Assembly (NCBI RefSeq): GCF_004027225.2
Contig: NC_046358.1
Location: 614,911-678,910 of the forward strand
DNA: 64,000 bases
Source: Strigops habroptila
Lineage: Eukaryota; Chordata; Aves; Psittaciformes; Psittacidae
Reading direction: 5' to 3'
Position numbers and translations under genes: made by a program. How positions within the stretch are numbered: the stretch's first letter is position 1; every line of letters begins with the position of its first letter. Below the pieces are notes generated by a model that saw only the letters and a list, made by a program, of their open reading frames with translations, ran no database searches and was not told the origin of the DNA. Of this stretch, positions 17,601 to 32,600 are shown in pieces.

Positions 17601-20600
17601 GTTCACTCCACTCTGTAATCTGCCACTCAGTGAAGCTAAAAAGAGGGGGAAGAAAACACCATCACCCTGAGTGTCAACCAACCAGCCAGCACAATTATCT
17701 GAAGGACAAAGATCAGAGTATTCAGTGCACTTGCAGCTTTGACCACTTTATATTATAGAATCATGGAATGGTTTGGGTTGAAGGGACCTTAAAGCTCGCC
17801 CAGTTCCAACCCCTGCCATGGGCAGGGACACCTTCCACTAGAGCAGGTTGCTCCAAGCCCCTGTGTCCAACCTGGCCTTGAACACTGCCAGGGATGGGGC
17901 AGCCACAGCTTCTCTGGGCACCCTGTGCCAGCGCCTCAGCACCCTCACAGGGAAGAGCTTCTGCCTCAGAGCTCATCTCAATCTCCCCTCTGGCAGCTGT
18001 ATGTACCAACAATATACCAACAAAATTTTCCCCTTCCAACAGAATGTAGGACTCTGTGGGGAACACAACACAACACTGCTCATTTTACATAAATGCTCAT
18101 TATGAAATATGAGGAGGGTTAGATATAGAAAGACTAAACGTAGAGTATGACTGCAGAGTTGTGACTAGAAAGCCAGTGCAGCACACATGGAAGTTCACTG
18201 AGGCTTTATTGCTGCGAGGACATGGGCATCCAGAGATTCCCAAATCGAATAACAAGGAAAACCAAACCCAAACCCATTTATATACGAATGTGAGGCCCCA
18301 GAACTACCCGATAAAGTAAACCCCAAAGGTCTTTTCCTTACTCGTATTTCTCCAGGATTTCCTGACAGCTTTTTTCTTTCTTCTTTAGCTGGTTCATCTC
18401 AGCCAGCATTTGCTCATTCTCAGTCTCCAGTTCTGACAGTTCTCTGCACAGACAAACCAACCACGTGAGAAGTAGCACACCAGTTAAAAACCACCAACCC
18501 CCTAAAACCTGAATGCGCACATGTTATTTAAGGTCTCTAGCTCCTCTTTGACATCTTACCTTTGAAGTTCCTCTTCTTGGGCTTTGAGGTTTTCCAGTTC
18601 TAAGAGAAAGGGGAAAAAGCTGTGAGAGAAGAGCCACAAAGACTTTCTGTTCTTAACAATACAAAAGGTGTCAATTTGATGGCTATTACACCTCGATACA
18701 GATGTGTGGTCAACAAAGGTTAGTAATTATTGAACAATTAATGTGGTGAATGTGACGGCCAGCACACACCCTTCAAATCACACTGTACCAGATTGTAAAC
18801 TCCAATTTTCCAGAGAAAAACAATCTCTTTAATACTTTAACATCTATGTAATGAGCTATATCCAAAGCAGAAAAGGAAGCAGTAGTGTTTGCATCCATAT
18901 CAGAGTTAATATATCAGGTGGGGATTGAGTGCCACCCCCTCCAGAGTTATAAACCAAACCAGAAAGTGCCATCAGTTGGTACCATTACCTTCCTGTAGGT
19001 TTTTCCCTTCTGCCATTTCATCATTGCCACCACTGTCTGCTTCCCCTTCATCCCAGTCAGAACCTGTGGGAAAGAAGTATCAGGTCTCTGCAGAACTCCC
19101 AGATCAATACTTAGATTCCATTTGATTTGTTGATTTCTACTTAAGGCATTAGAAGAAAACTCAGTTGGAAGAAAAGAAGTGAAATTACACACAGCGTCCG
19201 TATGCAGCAGCGTCAAGGACTGACTGCAGCTTGTGTGAACAGAGGTGACCACTGAAACAGCAGCTCTGTAGAAAACCAGACACCAGCACATGGGGCAGGG
19301 GTTGGAAACACGTACCTGTTCCCAAAGCAACAAGGCAGCTCTCTGCCTCCTTCAGCAATCCATCCACCTGCTCTATTCTGGACTGGAGCTTCCCATGTTG
19401 TTCCTAAGATGGGAAAAGTGTGCTCAAATCAGTGACATTTAAAAAGCTGATTTGTCTTCTGAGACCACCATGTGGATCTTTGCTTGCTAAGAAACTAAAG
19501 AAGCTGATATAATCTGTTGTTAGAAGGAGGAGGCAGACTGACAAACACTAAGGCAGTAGCCATGGTAGGAAAGCACTAGACACTGAACACTGCATCTTCC
19601 ACATGATTTTGCTTATGAGGGATAAGACATGGAGGTAAATACATTCCTAGAGCTTTTAACACATGCAAATTTCCAATACCACAACACATTACTTCTGCTT
19701 TGCCTTGTTAGTTACTAATACTGACATGACTACAGTATAAAGAGCTAATTTATGGTGGCATTTCCTTTAACGCTCCCATTTTTCACTGTTACTTTAATTG
19801 CCAAAACCCTTGGGCGGAAGGTTTCTATAGTCTAAGTGCAAGAAAATCACTGTCCCAGTGTGCTTCATATTTGTGTATAAATAAAAAGTGTGTTTAGTAA
19901 GAAGGAAACTTTAGGAGAGTGCAGTTACATACAATAATTTGGCTCCTACACTTGCCAAAGACAGCCAAAATATGGTAGAAGTACCTTTCTTTAAAGCTGA
20001 ACACACATTACCTGTGCACTCTGCAGCAATTTGCTGTATAATGTCACCTTCTGGTTGTGACCCAAGATTTTACTCTCTTTGGCAAAGTAGGATTTCATTT
20101 TGTTCATTTCTGCTCCAAAGCTCTTCAGCTGCAATGAATGGGAAATACAGAAGAGAAAGTGAATGAAAATGAGCCACAAAAGATTATTCCATCGACCCTT
20201 TAGGCTCTTTCTCCCTTCTCTGCTCCTCCCAATATCCCATTTCTCCAGTATGACATGACACTTGCAAATGCAATCAGATTGAAGCCTGGACACCCCCTGT
20301 TAGATCAAGTACAGTTGCCTACTAAAGTAATTGATGTTCTTTGCAAAGATCCAACAAGATCTTTACTCAAAGAGGAAGCCACACAACTAAAGAGATGCTT
20401 CTACCCAGACCCAGAGCACCTTCACTACATACACTGTGTTTGGGTGCTTGTTTGTGCTCATAGTCATAAACATCCTCCTTTACACACCCTCTGGCCTCAT
20501 CTTTTCTTTTGGCATGTGACACCACTGCTGCACTCCAAATCCTGAATGTGGTTTTGTGTAATGACCCATATTCTCTGTGCCTTATACATCTTGCAACATC

Positions 20601-23600
20601 AGGTGCCTTTCTGAACTAAATAAGCATTTAATAGATGATTCTGTTCCACCAATGCAATAACAGAGTCTCTACAGTGAGAACAGTTCATTCTTCCCTTCCA
20701 AAATGGCACTGTCTGCTTAGGCCCATCTAAACTTTATCTTCTCTTTTTTGCCCTCAACTAACCTGAATTATCTACTTTAACTATCAAGTTTTTCTGTTTT
20801 AGAGCAACACATTCCTTTTAATATATTTTAAAGGGCACTTCCTTGCATTCTTCTGACTTATTGGAAGTTCTCATAGCAGTTTTCCATTCAGAAAATACTT
20901 TGCCATGTATCACCTACCTGCCTACTGTTATTCTGTGCCCTTTCTGGTTCTTAGTTTATTTGAATACATAAAGATTAACCTTACGTCTTCATTATGAAAG
21001 AAACAACATTATCTCTTCATGCAGTATTACCTCTTCATCAGAGCAGGTTCTCATTACTTCCCACAAAGTCTTATTCACATTCACCAGGAGCTGATCCTGG
21101 ACATTTGCACATGGTTTTAACCTGAAATATGGGGAAAAACACAGATGAAATAAAGTCTTGTTGCAACTGCACTGAGCACATAAAGCAGCACATTGGTATT
21201 CATACAATTCATTCCCCTGTTCTAATTAAGACATGGAAATGTAAGTAATTTCATTTAGTTGGGTCTTACAGCTTGGAGAGACCCTCTACAGCCTTGATTA
21301 AATGGGGGCCACGCTTGATAAACTCTGGCACATAAATCAAAGTTCATTTCCTATAGCTTTTGGTTGAGGGCAGGTCTGAACAGGAGGTGGGGAGTCAAAG
21401 AACGAGGAAGTGGTGCCAAAGAGGCTCTGAACAATCAAAATCTGAGTACTGATTTCCAATTCTATCATAAAACTTGATTTTGCACATAAATTGTAAAAGG
21501 CAGAATGAAGCAGACCAGAAGGGTCCTTCAGATTAGGAAATAAATCCTGATAACTGTATTTCAATCTAATAAACACTGTAATATTAGAACAAACATCACA
21601 TTGTGACCTCTTATGATTCTGCTTTCTATGTGCGATCATTTTGGATGCAGTTATAAAAGCTTAACTCTTCTGACACGTAACTGAAACACTCTATTAGTGA
21701 AAGATAAAATACTTGAGGAAAAACCCAACCTTCAGCATCTTCACAACCACAACTCCTCCCCAGGATTAGCCCTATCCCCTCTAAACCTGCAATAAACTGG
21801 CTACCAGCACAAAGCAGGTCAAGTAGCATTCCTTATTTCTCCTGTATATAACGCATTAACTTTCTTCAGGCCACTTTGCATGCAACCAGAGCAGAAAAAA
21901 CAAAATTACTTAAATACTTTATGACTGAAATCCCACTTACTCCTCTATCAGCTGAGAAAGGGCCTGGCAATCTTCTTCATAAATATGTAGCTTGGGGCGA
22001 TGCACATACTGGCTGTACATGAGGTCTTGTGGGGTAGGAGCTGCACTGACTGCACCCTGAGGGGAACAGAGGGGAATTGTGAAGAGAAAGACAAAAAGAT
22101 GTGTATTTGTCAGAAACAGTAACTCTCAATTCATGTACAGAAAGCAGCAAAAGGCCTGGAATCTTTTCTTTTGTACAACAGGGGGAAAAAAGGCCATTTA
22201 ATCAATACAAATGATGTTAATTTAGTGTGATTCTTTTAAATCAGTTTTCATCCTTTTGTTGTGACAGTTTCAAAGAACTTCAAAACAGACATTTTTTACT
22301 AGCGCTTCCTAAGCTGACACACAGGCATTTTATTCAGTTGGCATAGAATCCCAGAGTGGTTTGGGTTGGAGGGACCTCAAAGCTCATCCAGCTCCAACCC
22401 CCTTCCACTAGAGCAGGTTGCTCCAAGCCCCTGTGTCCAACCTGGCCTTGAACACTGCCAGGGATGGGGCAGCCACAGCTTCTCTGGGCACCCTGTGCCA
22501 GCGCCTCAGCACCCTCACAGGGAAGAGCTTCTGCCTTTTCTCCAACCCGAACTTCCCCTGTTTCAGTTTGAACCCATTGCCCCTTGTCCTATCACTACAG
22601 TCCCTGACGAAGTCCCTTGCATGAAGCAAGGCAGAACACCCCACTGCTGTGTGTGCCCCCCCCCATAACCAGTTGTGTGCACTGGCTTTCTGCAGGCTAC
22701 CAAAACAAGGCCCACAGCTGCAGTCCTTAGTTCCCAGAAGACATCTCCTTTTCTAATGTGAATATTCTACTGCCATATTTGCCCTGACACTGTGACATCT
22801 TACAGCGGTAAGACATGGTTATACAGGAGCCAGTGTGCAACTAGTCTGAGTCCTAGAATGAATTTCACAAGTAAGAATTTTCACAGATATACCACTGTCC
22901 ACGTGAAGAAAATGATCTTTACCACCCCTCTTCATACAGACACCCCTCTTCATAACTACCTCACTCTTACACTTCTAATCATAAAGACATATGAACAATT
23001 CCTATCAAAAGGGGTGTCACGCCACCCATTTGGCAGAAGGAAGATCAAATCTCACTAGAACTTAAATTTAACTTTGAACAGACTGTTGAAAAGTTCTCAG
23101 CACTCTAGAATAAAGTACTGGCATCAAAGAAACTCCCAAACCAGTGCCAAAATCATGCAGACACTGCTCAGGTTTTCCACTTTCCAGGATGGCTTTTCTA
23201 TGCCACAGTGCATCCTTCACTATGCCGGTAGAAACTGTAGGAAGCAGCAGGAAATGGAAGGATTTGAACTAAATCCCTATGTTTATGAATGCTAAACATT
23301 GCAATCCTACTAACACACTTCCTCTGTTTATGAAACGTGAAACTTTTTTCTTTCTATAAAGAAAACCAAGGAGCTCATTCACACCACATTACCCATTTCA
23401 CATTACATTTGTGAAATCCAGCCAGATACCAGAGACCAGCCCCAGCATCCCAGTGGAAATTGACTTGGCTGCAAAACGTGTACAAATACCCAAGTCTGAA
23501 ACACTCATCTTAAGAAAGCTTATATGAAATAAGGTGCCTTTAAGGTCAATTATTGCTCCATCCCTGGAGGTGTTCAAGGCCAGGTTGGACAGAGCCTTGG

Positions 23601-26600
23601 TCCACATGGTTTAGTGTGAGGTGTCCCTGCCCATGGCAGGGGGGTTGGAACTAGATGATCTTAAGGTCCTTTCCAACCCTTACGATTCTATGATTCTATG
23701 ATTCTATGTGATGGATATCAAAGGATACTCACACTGGCTGGAACATGGCTCCGCCGGGGCTTCTGAATTGGAACGTGGACTTGAAGAAGTGTAAAAAACT
23801 CCCCAACTGTGATAACACCACTCTGAAATTTCTGTAAAGATCAGGGAAAACCAACACATGAGCACATTTTCCAAGCAAGAACACTTATTTGCATATACAC
23901 ACACAAGATTTTTCCTGTTAGGACAAGACATTGGCATCACTCAGCTATTTACGTACCTCCCGTAAGTTATCCTCACAGATGCTGTCATTGAGAAGCTGAG
24001 ACTCCATCCGACTGCTTCGCTGGACTAGGCAGGAAACAAAGAGAGGGGGGACATTGCTGGGATTAATTATATTTTTATGGAAATATGAACCTAAGCTTAT
24101 TAGCTCTAGAAAAAAAAGGCAATTTTAATATAGAGTTTTAAACTTTATGTGTGTGTTTCCAGTGCTGAATGAAGTACCTGAGGAAACAATTACTTGGGAC
24201 ACATAAGGAGGGCTGGATGAAGAATCTAATGTAACATAAAATCTGTGTCAGAGTGGTAGTGAAGTAACAGTTCACTTTCTGTGAGAGGAAAGCCAGATGT
24301 AACATACTAAAGAGTAATGAAACTGAGGAGACCCCAACCAGTTCACAGAGGGAACCCTGGGCAGCCAAAGACCAAAGAGCATCAGAGCTGCTGGCATCTC
24401 TCAAGGTGAAACCACAGCACTCGAGTTCAAAGGGTTCATTCCTCACTCAAAGGAAAGAGTCCAACTTCTGCTGGATAAGGCTGCAGGAGGCCAAAATTAG
24501 ATTGGTTTTGAAAATGGAGGCGAGAGATCCCTTATCAGATGACCAGTGAGATTTCTGCCTCACTGTTGGGTATCAGGTAATTAAATCTGGGGGTGAATCT
24601 GCGTAGAGCCTATCCCTGCAATGCCTCTGAGTCCTTTTCCAAGAGCACAGCAAGTCTGCTGTGTTCTGCATGGAACCAGCTTATAATCATCTTTGGGCCA
24701 GCAGAGTTTGGGCTGGGGCTTTGCTAAAGAAACTGAACTGCCTCACCAGCCCAATTTGCCTTTGAAATCAAAGCTGGACCTAAATTCTGCTCATTTTTCT
24801 TCCCATCTTGGTTCTCCTTGAACAGCTTGAACTGTCAGTCAGAACTCCCTGCCTGGCAGCTCTGACATGGGCATTCAAGCCCTTTCCCAAATGAAATCAC
24901 AGAACTACAGCCTGGTTTCGGTTGGAAGGAACCTTAAAGCTCCTCCAGCTCCAACCCCCTGCCACGGGCAGGGACACCTTCCACTAGAGCAGGTTGCTCC
25001 AAGCCCCATCTAACCTGGGATTAAAATATATACTTTGAGGGGGTCTCTTCCTTGATGAAGCATGAAGAACACAGGATTTGGGACTGGTACCACACAGGAA
25101 ATCTTACTTGTTAGTTCTGCATCGGCTTTAACAGAATCCAGAGAGCTGCTGGTGCTGGCGTGGGTACAGTCAGGGCTTTTAGCTGAGAGAGTTGGAGGCT
25201 CTTCCCCTTTGCGAACTTCTGCTTGGCTTTGAGACTCAGCACCAAGAGTTACCTAATGACAGCAAGTTTAAAAGAAATAGTTATATGAAACAGAAGTTGA
25301 TCAGTTGTTTAATGTAGCTGTTTCTTGACATTCAGCATTGTTTCATTTCTAGTATGGGTACATTTGATGTCTAATCAGCATGGCAAAGCAGTGTGTGGCC
25401 AGATAAGCTACTTCCTATGATGATACATAGGAAGTAAAGCTGCTTCCTTCATTTCTCAATCCAAGCACACTCCTCCAGCTTTTGGAACTAGAAAGTTTCT
25501 ACTGATGATGACAAACTTATTCATAAGGTCAGATGAATGTTTCAGATGAATGTTCCATATTTGCACAGATTTTCTGGATTCACTTCCAATTTGTGCTGTC
25601 TAAAAAAGCTGATTTAGACTCAACATCCATCTTTGGATGCTAAATAGTTGCTTCAGGCCTTACTCTATCACTGTAGCTAAGTGACTACTAGCAAATAGTT
25701 TAGGTCAGAGGACGAGGAGTATTTAGTCAAGAAAGGATCAAAAGAATGCTATGGAGAATGGTTTAAAATTGGTATATCCCTTATAAATAATACAGGGATG
25801 ACACAGCAAAATGACAGCAAATGCGTGGTTAACAGGGAAACCTACCAACAGATCTGTTACACCTCAAAATGGAAACAAAAGCCCTGTTAGTGCCCATGCT
25901 ACCTTTATAATGAGTGATTAAACTCACCTGCAGGTCTGGAGAGGTCTCAGCATCCAAGTTTTCATCCCTCTTGGCCTTCTTTGGACTTTGAGGATCCTCC
26001 TCATCTTGTTCCAAAGATCTTTTTGTGTTGCAAGTTTTTGTCTCTTCAGTTTGATTCTTTTCATCGTGGGAGATTGGGTTTTTGTTTATCTCACTGCAGT
26101 TATTTTCCATGAGCTCAGAGTTTACAAATTCATTTGAATCCATTTCTTCCAGGCAGACAGGAAGAAATTCTTCTGCTATAAACTGAGAGGGGCTGAAGTT
26201 CTGCTTCATGGACTTCTTGTAACCTGGGGTTTCACCAGTGGTTACTTCTGAAACTGGTGCTTCTCCTTTGCCTGAGGACTTTGCATTTGTGTCTTGTACA
26301 CTAGAAACAGGAGGATTCCTTCTGTTGGGTAACTTAGGCTGGAAGATGCCCAGAGGGACATTTATTCCTTGGTATGGACCCTTTAAGGCCATGCCTAAAT
26401 GTGCATCTGTGGGAGCAGCTCCAGAATCAAGGCATGTGTCCTCCTGCTCTTTGGTATTACTTGGTTCATTTAGAGTATTTTTCCCTCCCCTCAAAGTATC
26501 CTCTGGCTGAGCTGAGGAACTGGGCAGCTGGTCAGAAAAAGCAGTTTTAGAAACAGGTAAAACTGCAGATTTCCTTCTAATATTCTTCAGTTTTGAACAA

Positions 26601-29600
26601 ATATTTAAAATACCTGAGAAGTCAGAGGCATGAGCGGGATCTCCAACATCTCTTGGGCTGCCACTGACCACAGGTTGCTTTGTTTGGTCAGAGTTGATTT
26701 GAAAGTCTTTTGGTGGTGTCTCCCCCTCAGCTGACAGCCCCTGGTTTTCCTTTGACTCCTTGTTAGAGACAGTAACAAGATTTACTCCAGCCAAGCCCAA
26801 GTCTGTAGCTAAATCTTCAACTCTACATGAATCCTCTTCTAGTCCTTGTTTTCCCTGTGTACTACATGCATCTGGAGAACCCTTCATTGCTGGATTGGGA
26901 AGTGAAACATGGGATGTTAAATCACCACTTTCTTCCCCACAATCCGTGGGACTCTTACTTGGAAGTCTGGAAGATTTTCTCTTTGAGTTCAGGTTTTCTG
27001 GTGGAATGAGATCCTGCTCCCTGCTCACAGGGACAGAAATACCCATGGGAAGGCCCAGATCCTGCGGTGCCCCCACATCCATGGTCTCTTCTGAAAGTGA
27101 GACAGAACACACAGGATTTGGTGATGTGCCACTGGGGTCTGGGATAGCTCCTTTCTCACTAGGGAACACTGAGGCTGATGAGGCAGAAGAGGGAATGCTA
27201 GGCTCATCCTTAGATTTTGGAGGACATTCACCATTCAGGTCTCCTGGATGTGAGGAATCTGTTTCATCTCTGCAAGAGGACAACCCACGATGCAAGTCTG
27301 CTTGCTGAGTGCTCTTCTGTGATGCCTCCTGGTCCTCCAATCCACTGATATTGTTATTAACAGCAACAGTGTGGGATGCAGTTATTTCCATATCATCTTG
27401 GTTGTGGGTGAACACAATGGTTTTATCAGCAGGAGCTGCAGACCTGGCTGGGATGGCCTCTCTGCCCAGCACCATTTCACCATGCCCCACAGCTGTCTGA
27501 GCTTTAGTGATCTCCATGTCCTCAGCCAAAGTGAAAATGACTGTTTTGGAACCTGCCACAGCCTCCTGCTCGAGCTGCTGGGCCAGCTTCAGCCTGTCCT
27601 CACAAAAGCCTCTTGCAACACTTTGATCAACAGGGTGAGACTCAGTTATTTCCATCTCAGCCTGGTAACCCGTGAACATCATTGTGGGAGTCACAGGAAC
27701 AGCCCCACGGGGCTGCCTGCCTCGCAGGGAATCTTCTTCCAAAGTTACATGGTGGGTTCTAGTGATGTCCATGTCATCCAGAGCAAACACAGTAGCTTCA
27801 CCATTTGAAAGCACTTGCTCTGCAACTGCCTTATCCCACTTTGGTTTATCATCACATGCAACTTTTACAGCAATTTTATCAGCAGAGCAAGACCTGGTAG
27901 TGTCCATGTCAGCCTGGCTGCTTGTGAACACAGCACTTTTAATGGGGTGAGCTGCAGAGAGGGATTGAAGCCCTCCCTCATTCTGCAAGACCATTTCATG
28001 GCCTATAGCAGCCGTGTGGCTCTCTGTGATCTCCATGTCATTATTGTCATCACTCAGTGAAAATAAAACAGTCTTTTCCCCTGCTGTTCCCTTCAAGCTT
28101 TTCCTTCCAGTCCTTTCAGCTATGTTAAGTATCCCTCGAGGTGCAGCCTTTTCCATAGGTTTATCAATTACAGCAGTATCCAGTCTGCTTATTTCCATAT
28201 CATTATTGTAGGTAAAAACACAAGTTTTATCTCCAGCAATTAAGGATGGGTCATCATTGGAACTTCTAAGCTGCACAGTTATTTTGTTGTCTGCTGACAC
28301 TGTGTGGCTCCTGGTGATGTCCATGTCAGCATCTTCTGAGAATATGGTTGTTGCCTCATCTGCAAGAGGCAGATGTTTTAAATCACTCATGGTTAACGTT
28401 TTCTTGCCAGATACCAAAGAGTGCACATCACACACAGGCTGCTCCTGAGGATTCACTGTCATTGTGACCCCTTTTCTTAAGGACATTATTTTGTTTTCAT
28501 CCTGAACATGGAATCCAGGTACTGCTTTTCTTGCTGATAACGTAGCATTGATGTTTCCTGTCAAGTCCATGTTTTCACCAGAGGGAAACACAACTGACTT
28601 CTCAAAGAACGAAGGCACTTGGGCATGTCCCATGTGTGGTTCAGAGGCAGTGGCCTGAACTGGCTCCTCAGCACCCCTCGAGCACAGGCCACCAGCTCCG
28701 TGGGGACTTTTAAAAGCCTCCTCAGAAGAAACTCTTGTATCAACTGCAAAACCTCTCCTAGAATCTTCTCGAGTTGGCAAAGCTTCATTTCCTACCTTCA
28801 TAGGATGTGCTTTCTCCGGCCTGCCTGAGCTTTGGCCGCTGGCATTTAGTCCTAATGCTGTTCCACGCTGCTCATTCCCTTTCATTCCAGAGGGAGCAGG
28901 CTCATTACTGGGAATAAATGAACCATTTGGAGCCAAAGAAGTAACAGTTTGATTATTGGTGTTCATTTTCAAAGCCACATGTTCTACTGCTGCAGTCTGA
29001 CTCCTGACCCCTACAGCAGAACTGCCGGGGCACTGGGAGGTCTGGTTCTGCAGCTGCTGGGATAACACTTTACTGTGGTTATGATTATTCCCATGTTCTT
29101 GTACTGCATTCACAGGAGCAGCAGCAAAGGCAGGAGGATGAGTTTTGCTCACGTCACTGTTTTGCTCACCTGAAAATGTGCCTGTTCTGTCATTTGTGCA
29201 GGAAACTGAAGGGATTACGTGTTTTTTTCCCAAAGGTTGTGCCATAACTTTTTGACTTTGCAAAGACACGAATGCACTGGAGTTGGTGACACTGTTCTCA
29301 GGGACTTCTCTCTTTTGCTCTTGCAGTGGACACACACTCTTTGCACAGGAACTTGCACCACTTGCCTGAAAGTTTGGTTTTCCAAGCTGCTTTTCAACCA
29401 CCTCAAGATCCACAGCATTCAATTTTACAGCTTGGCTTCTTTTAACATTCCCATTGGTGCTGATCACCTCACGATTTTCCTTGTCCATATCTGAATAATT
29501 TGCACCTTCACTGACATTTGTATTCTGGTTCTTTCTTGGAATTATTTTACAATGCATTTGTTTTGCTTCTGCAGTTATCCTCTTGCCTTGATCATCAATG

Positions 29601-32600
29601 ACAACAGCATGGCACTTGGTTATTTCCATTTCTTCCTGCTCATTTAAACTGGGAGATGTAGATTTGTTATCAAGAAAATGAGGTTTGCAGGGGACAGAGG
29701 CGAACACTCCAACGGGACATTCACTTTCAGCATTCTCTCCATCCTTGACAACACAGGTCTTGGTCAGGTCCATGTCTTCTCCTGAGAATATCACTGTCTT
29801 CTCAGCTGGCCGAGAAATAAGCTGTGAGTTCCCTAGCCCGGGCTGGAGTCTGCTCTTGGGAACCTCACAGGATGCTGGATTTGTGCAGGACCTGAAGCCA
29901 GCGTTCACTGAAGCATTCCCATGATCTTGGGACACTTTCTTGCTTTGTCCATCCGAGCCTGAGGACAGTCCAAGTGCACTGGTTTTATACAACACAGGAG
30001 CTCCATGATCCGAAGCTGCCAGGCTCTTTGCAATGTCCCTACCACCACGTGCCACATGGCTGTGTTCTGCCAGCTCAGTGTTTGCATTAACTGGCTTTTC
30101 AAAAGCTTTATGATGCGAACTGTTCATTTCTTTGGTGCTGTCATTACAGATGACATCTGTGTAATTCCCAGTTATCTCCATGTCCTCAGATTTAGACACA
30201 TCATCAGTTTTATCACCTCGGAAGACAGGCTCAGAAGAAACAGCTCCTGGGATGGCATCCATTGCTCTGGCCTCTTGTTTAGCAGCTTGCAGCACGGTGG
30301 GATCTCGCCTGTCTTCAAGTGGTTTTCTGTCTGTACAAAGCTGAGGGTCCTGCTGAACAATCAAGTGCTGGTGAGATGCTCTCTTTAATGTGGAATTATC
30401 CAACTCTGTGGATGGGAAATCCTTTTGGATGTTTAGACTTTGATTCCCAACACTGGAGAAGGGAAAAGACACCTTTGCAGTGTGACTGGTTGTCATATCC
30501 ATTCCATCATCTGCAAAGGCCTTGGTAACATCCTCACACTGTAATTGCTGTGGTGGAGCTTGACAAGAAAACATGGCTTTGACATCAGCTGCCTGGCATT
30601 TGGTCACTTCCATCCCATCATCTTCCCCTCTAAAGACTTTGGTCACGTTGCAGGTGTCCAGTGGCTCATGGGAATATGCAAATTCCACTGATGATGGTGC
30701 CACAGCTTCTGTGACTTGAGGAGGCATAAAGAAAACGTTCTCTTTCTCAGGGCCCTCCATAGGGCTCGGAGTCTTCTCGTTTGACTTCAGGCTCATCAAA
30801 AATTCATTGAAGTCTATTTTTTTTACAGTAGCTGCATCTTCTTTCTGTTCCGAAGGTGGGCACAAATAGCTTGTAGGATCAGAGAAAAATTGGAATTCTT
30901 TGCTCCCTTCTGCCTTCCCACTGTTAGAGTTTAACCCTGCCAGAAAGGACGTGATATCTATTTTCTCAGTGTCATCAGCCTGGTTGTTCTTCAGGTTACG
31001 TGTGATGACAGCAGTGTGACTGGCTGTCATATCCATTTCATTCTCCTCTGAGAAGATGTAGGTGGTGTTGTGCCTGTTTTGTCTTTGAGTGGCGTTGTCT
31101 GCATCATACCACTGGAAAAAAACCCAACCAAAAACAAAAAGGAAGAAATAAGTTACTGACACTTAAACCCAATGATACAATGGTTTATTCTCTTTAAAAC
31201 AACAGTCAACTGATGCAGTACTAAGGTTAGAGCTCAATCTTTACATCTTTTTGGGGAAAGAACAATTGGTTTCAGTCCTTCTCAATAAGTAAGAACACAT
31301 TCAAGGGAAGGATGACTTAATTCTTAGAACATATCATATTTAAATGGCTTTTTTTGGAGAGAATGTGTCTCAGTTTTACTGTTGGGCAAAGACTTCATAT
31401 TTAGACATATTTTAGTAAGCATGGAACACTTATGGAACAATGTTATGGATTTTGTGGTTTCCACCTTTCCCCCTCCTCTAACTGCAGGTAAAAACCTTGC
31501 CCAGCTTCCCATGCACTTGAGTTGCATTTATCATCATTCCTATACAAATTGTTGGAACTTCTTTTGGACACTGACATTTTCAGCACCAAACCCAAATAAA
31601 CGCCTTCACATACCTCAGTCTGCACCAGTGCCTGGATAGGGGCATGAAGCAAGGTGTTCATCCCTGTTGAAAGAAAAAGAAATACTCCATTTGTTGTTTT
31701 CTTACTATTTTCTTCTTATTTTATCCACTGAGCTGAAGATTTGGGCACTCATTTTGCAAATACCACTAAGTAAGTACAGTTAAACCCAAATATATCCTGA
31801 ACAGCATTTGCAGAACTTCCTGAAGCGTGTGAAGGGCCACCCAGAGTTCTACAGTACAATGCTGGGACACGGCTTCATGGGACAAAGCCCACTCATGCAA
31901 CCATCACCTCAGTGAGAGATGATGAAATTATTCAGAGTTAATAGTTTTAAATAAAGACAGTAATTTCGTTATTAAATCCATCTCCAAACTCACCAGTGAT
32001 CTCACAGGGAACAGCCTCAGGTTCTTCATTTCTACAAGAGGTGGGTGAGGTAAACACTTTGTTAAAGGATTTTCTATAATGCCCTTTCCAACCCCACTCA
32101 TTCTGTGATTCAAGGATTTCCCACCAGAAAGCTTCAGCATCATACTGACAAGCAGAGAATTCTGCTGTGTAGCTCTACACAGCTCTACAGGGCTGGCAGC
32201 AGACACCAACACCACTTGTGTGTCTGCAATACCTTCTAATATGAGCTGCAATCTTATTTTCCCCGGAGTTTCTCTTATCTCAGCCATTGGCCAACATGCA
32301 GGTGGCATTTATAATTCCTCAGTGACAAATGACAAAAGAGAAAAGATGCGTTCTTTATTTTTAACTCAGACCTTCCACTTTTAGTTATTCCTTTTCTCTT
32401 TGGGCAATTGAAGCTGTGTTCCTATAGCCTGAAATCACTTTCCTGTAAAACAGAAAGCCAGATACAGTTTCCAGCTTGTGTGGTTTTCTGTCTAACTTAT
32501 AATGCAGTCTGCTCTCCACTGCTCTATTGATTGCTCTTTCAAGTCCCAAGAAAGCTTAGCTAGAGTACTGGGGTTTATCTTTACTTATATATATTATATA

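Noticed and set aside
26238-30528. Plus-strand open frames up to 182 codons across the KNL1 giant exon
   Set aside because: Antisense shadows of a long, conserved exon; no splice or family signal of their own.
32080-32115. Possible very short CR1 3' end (CCCTTTCCAACCCCACTCATTCTGTG)
   Set aside because: Too short and degraded to call with confidence.
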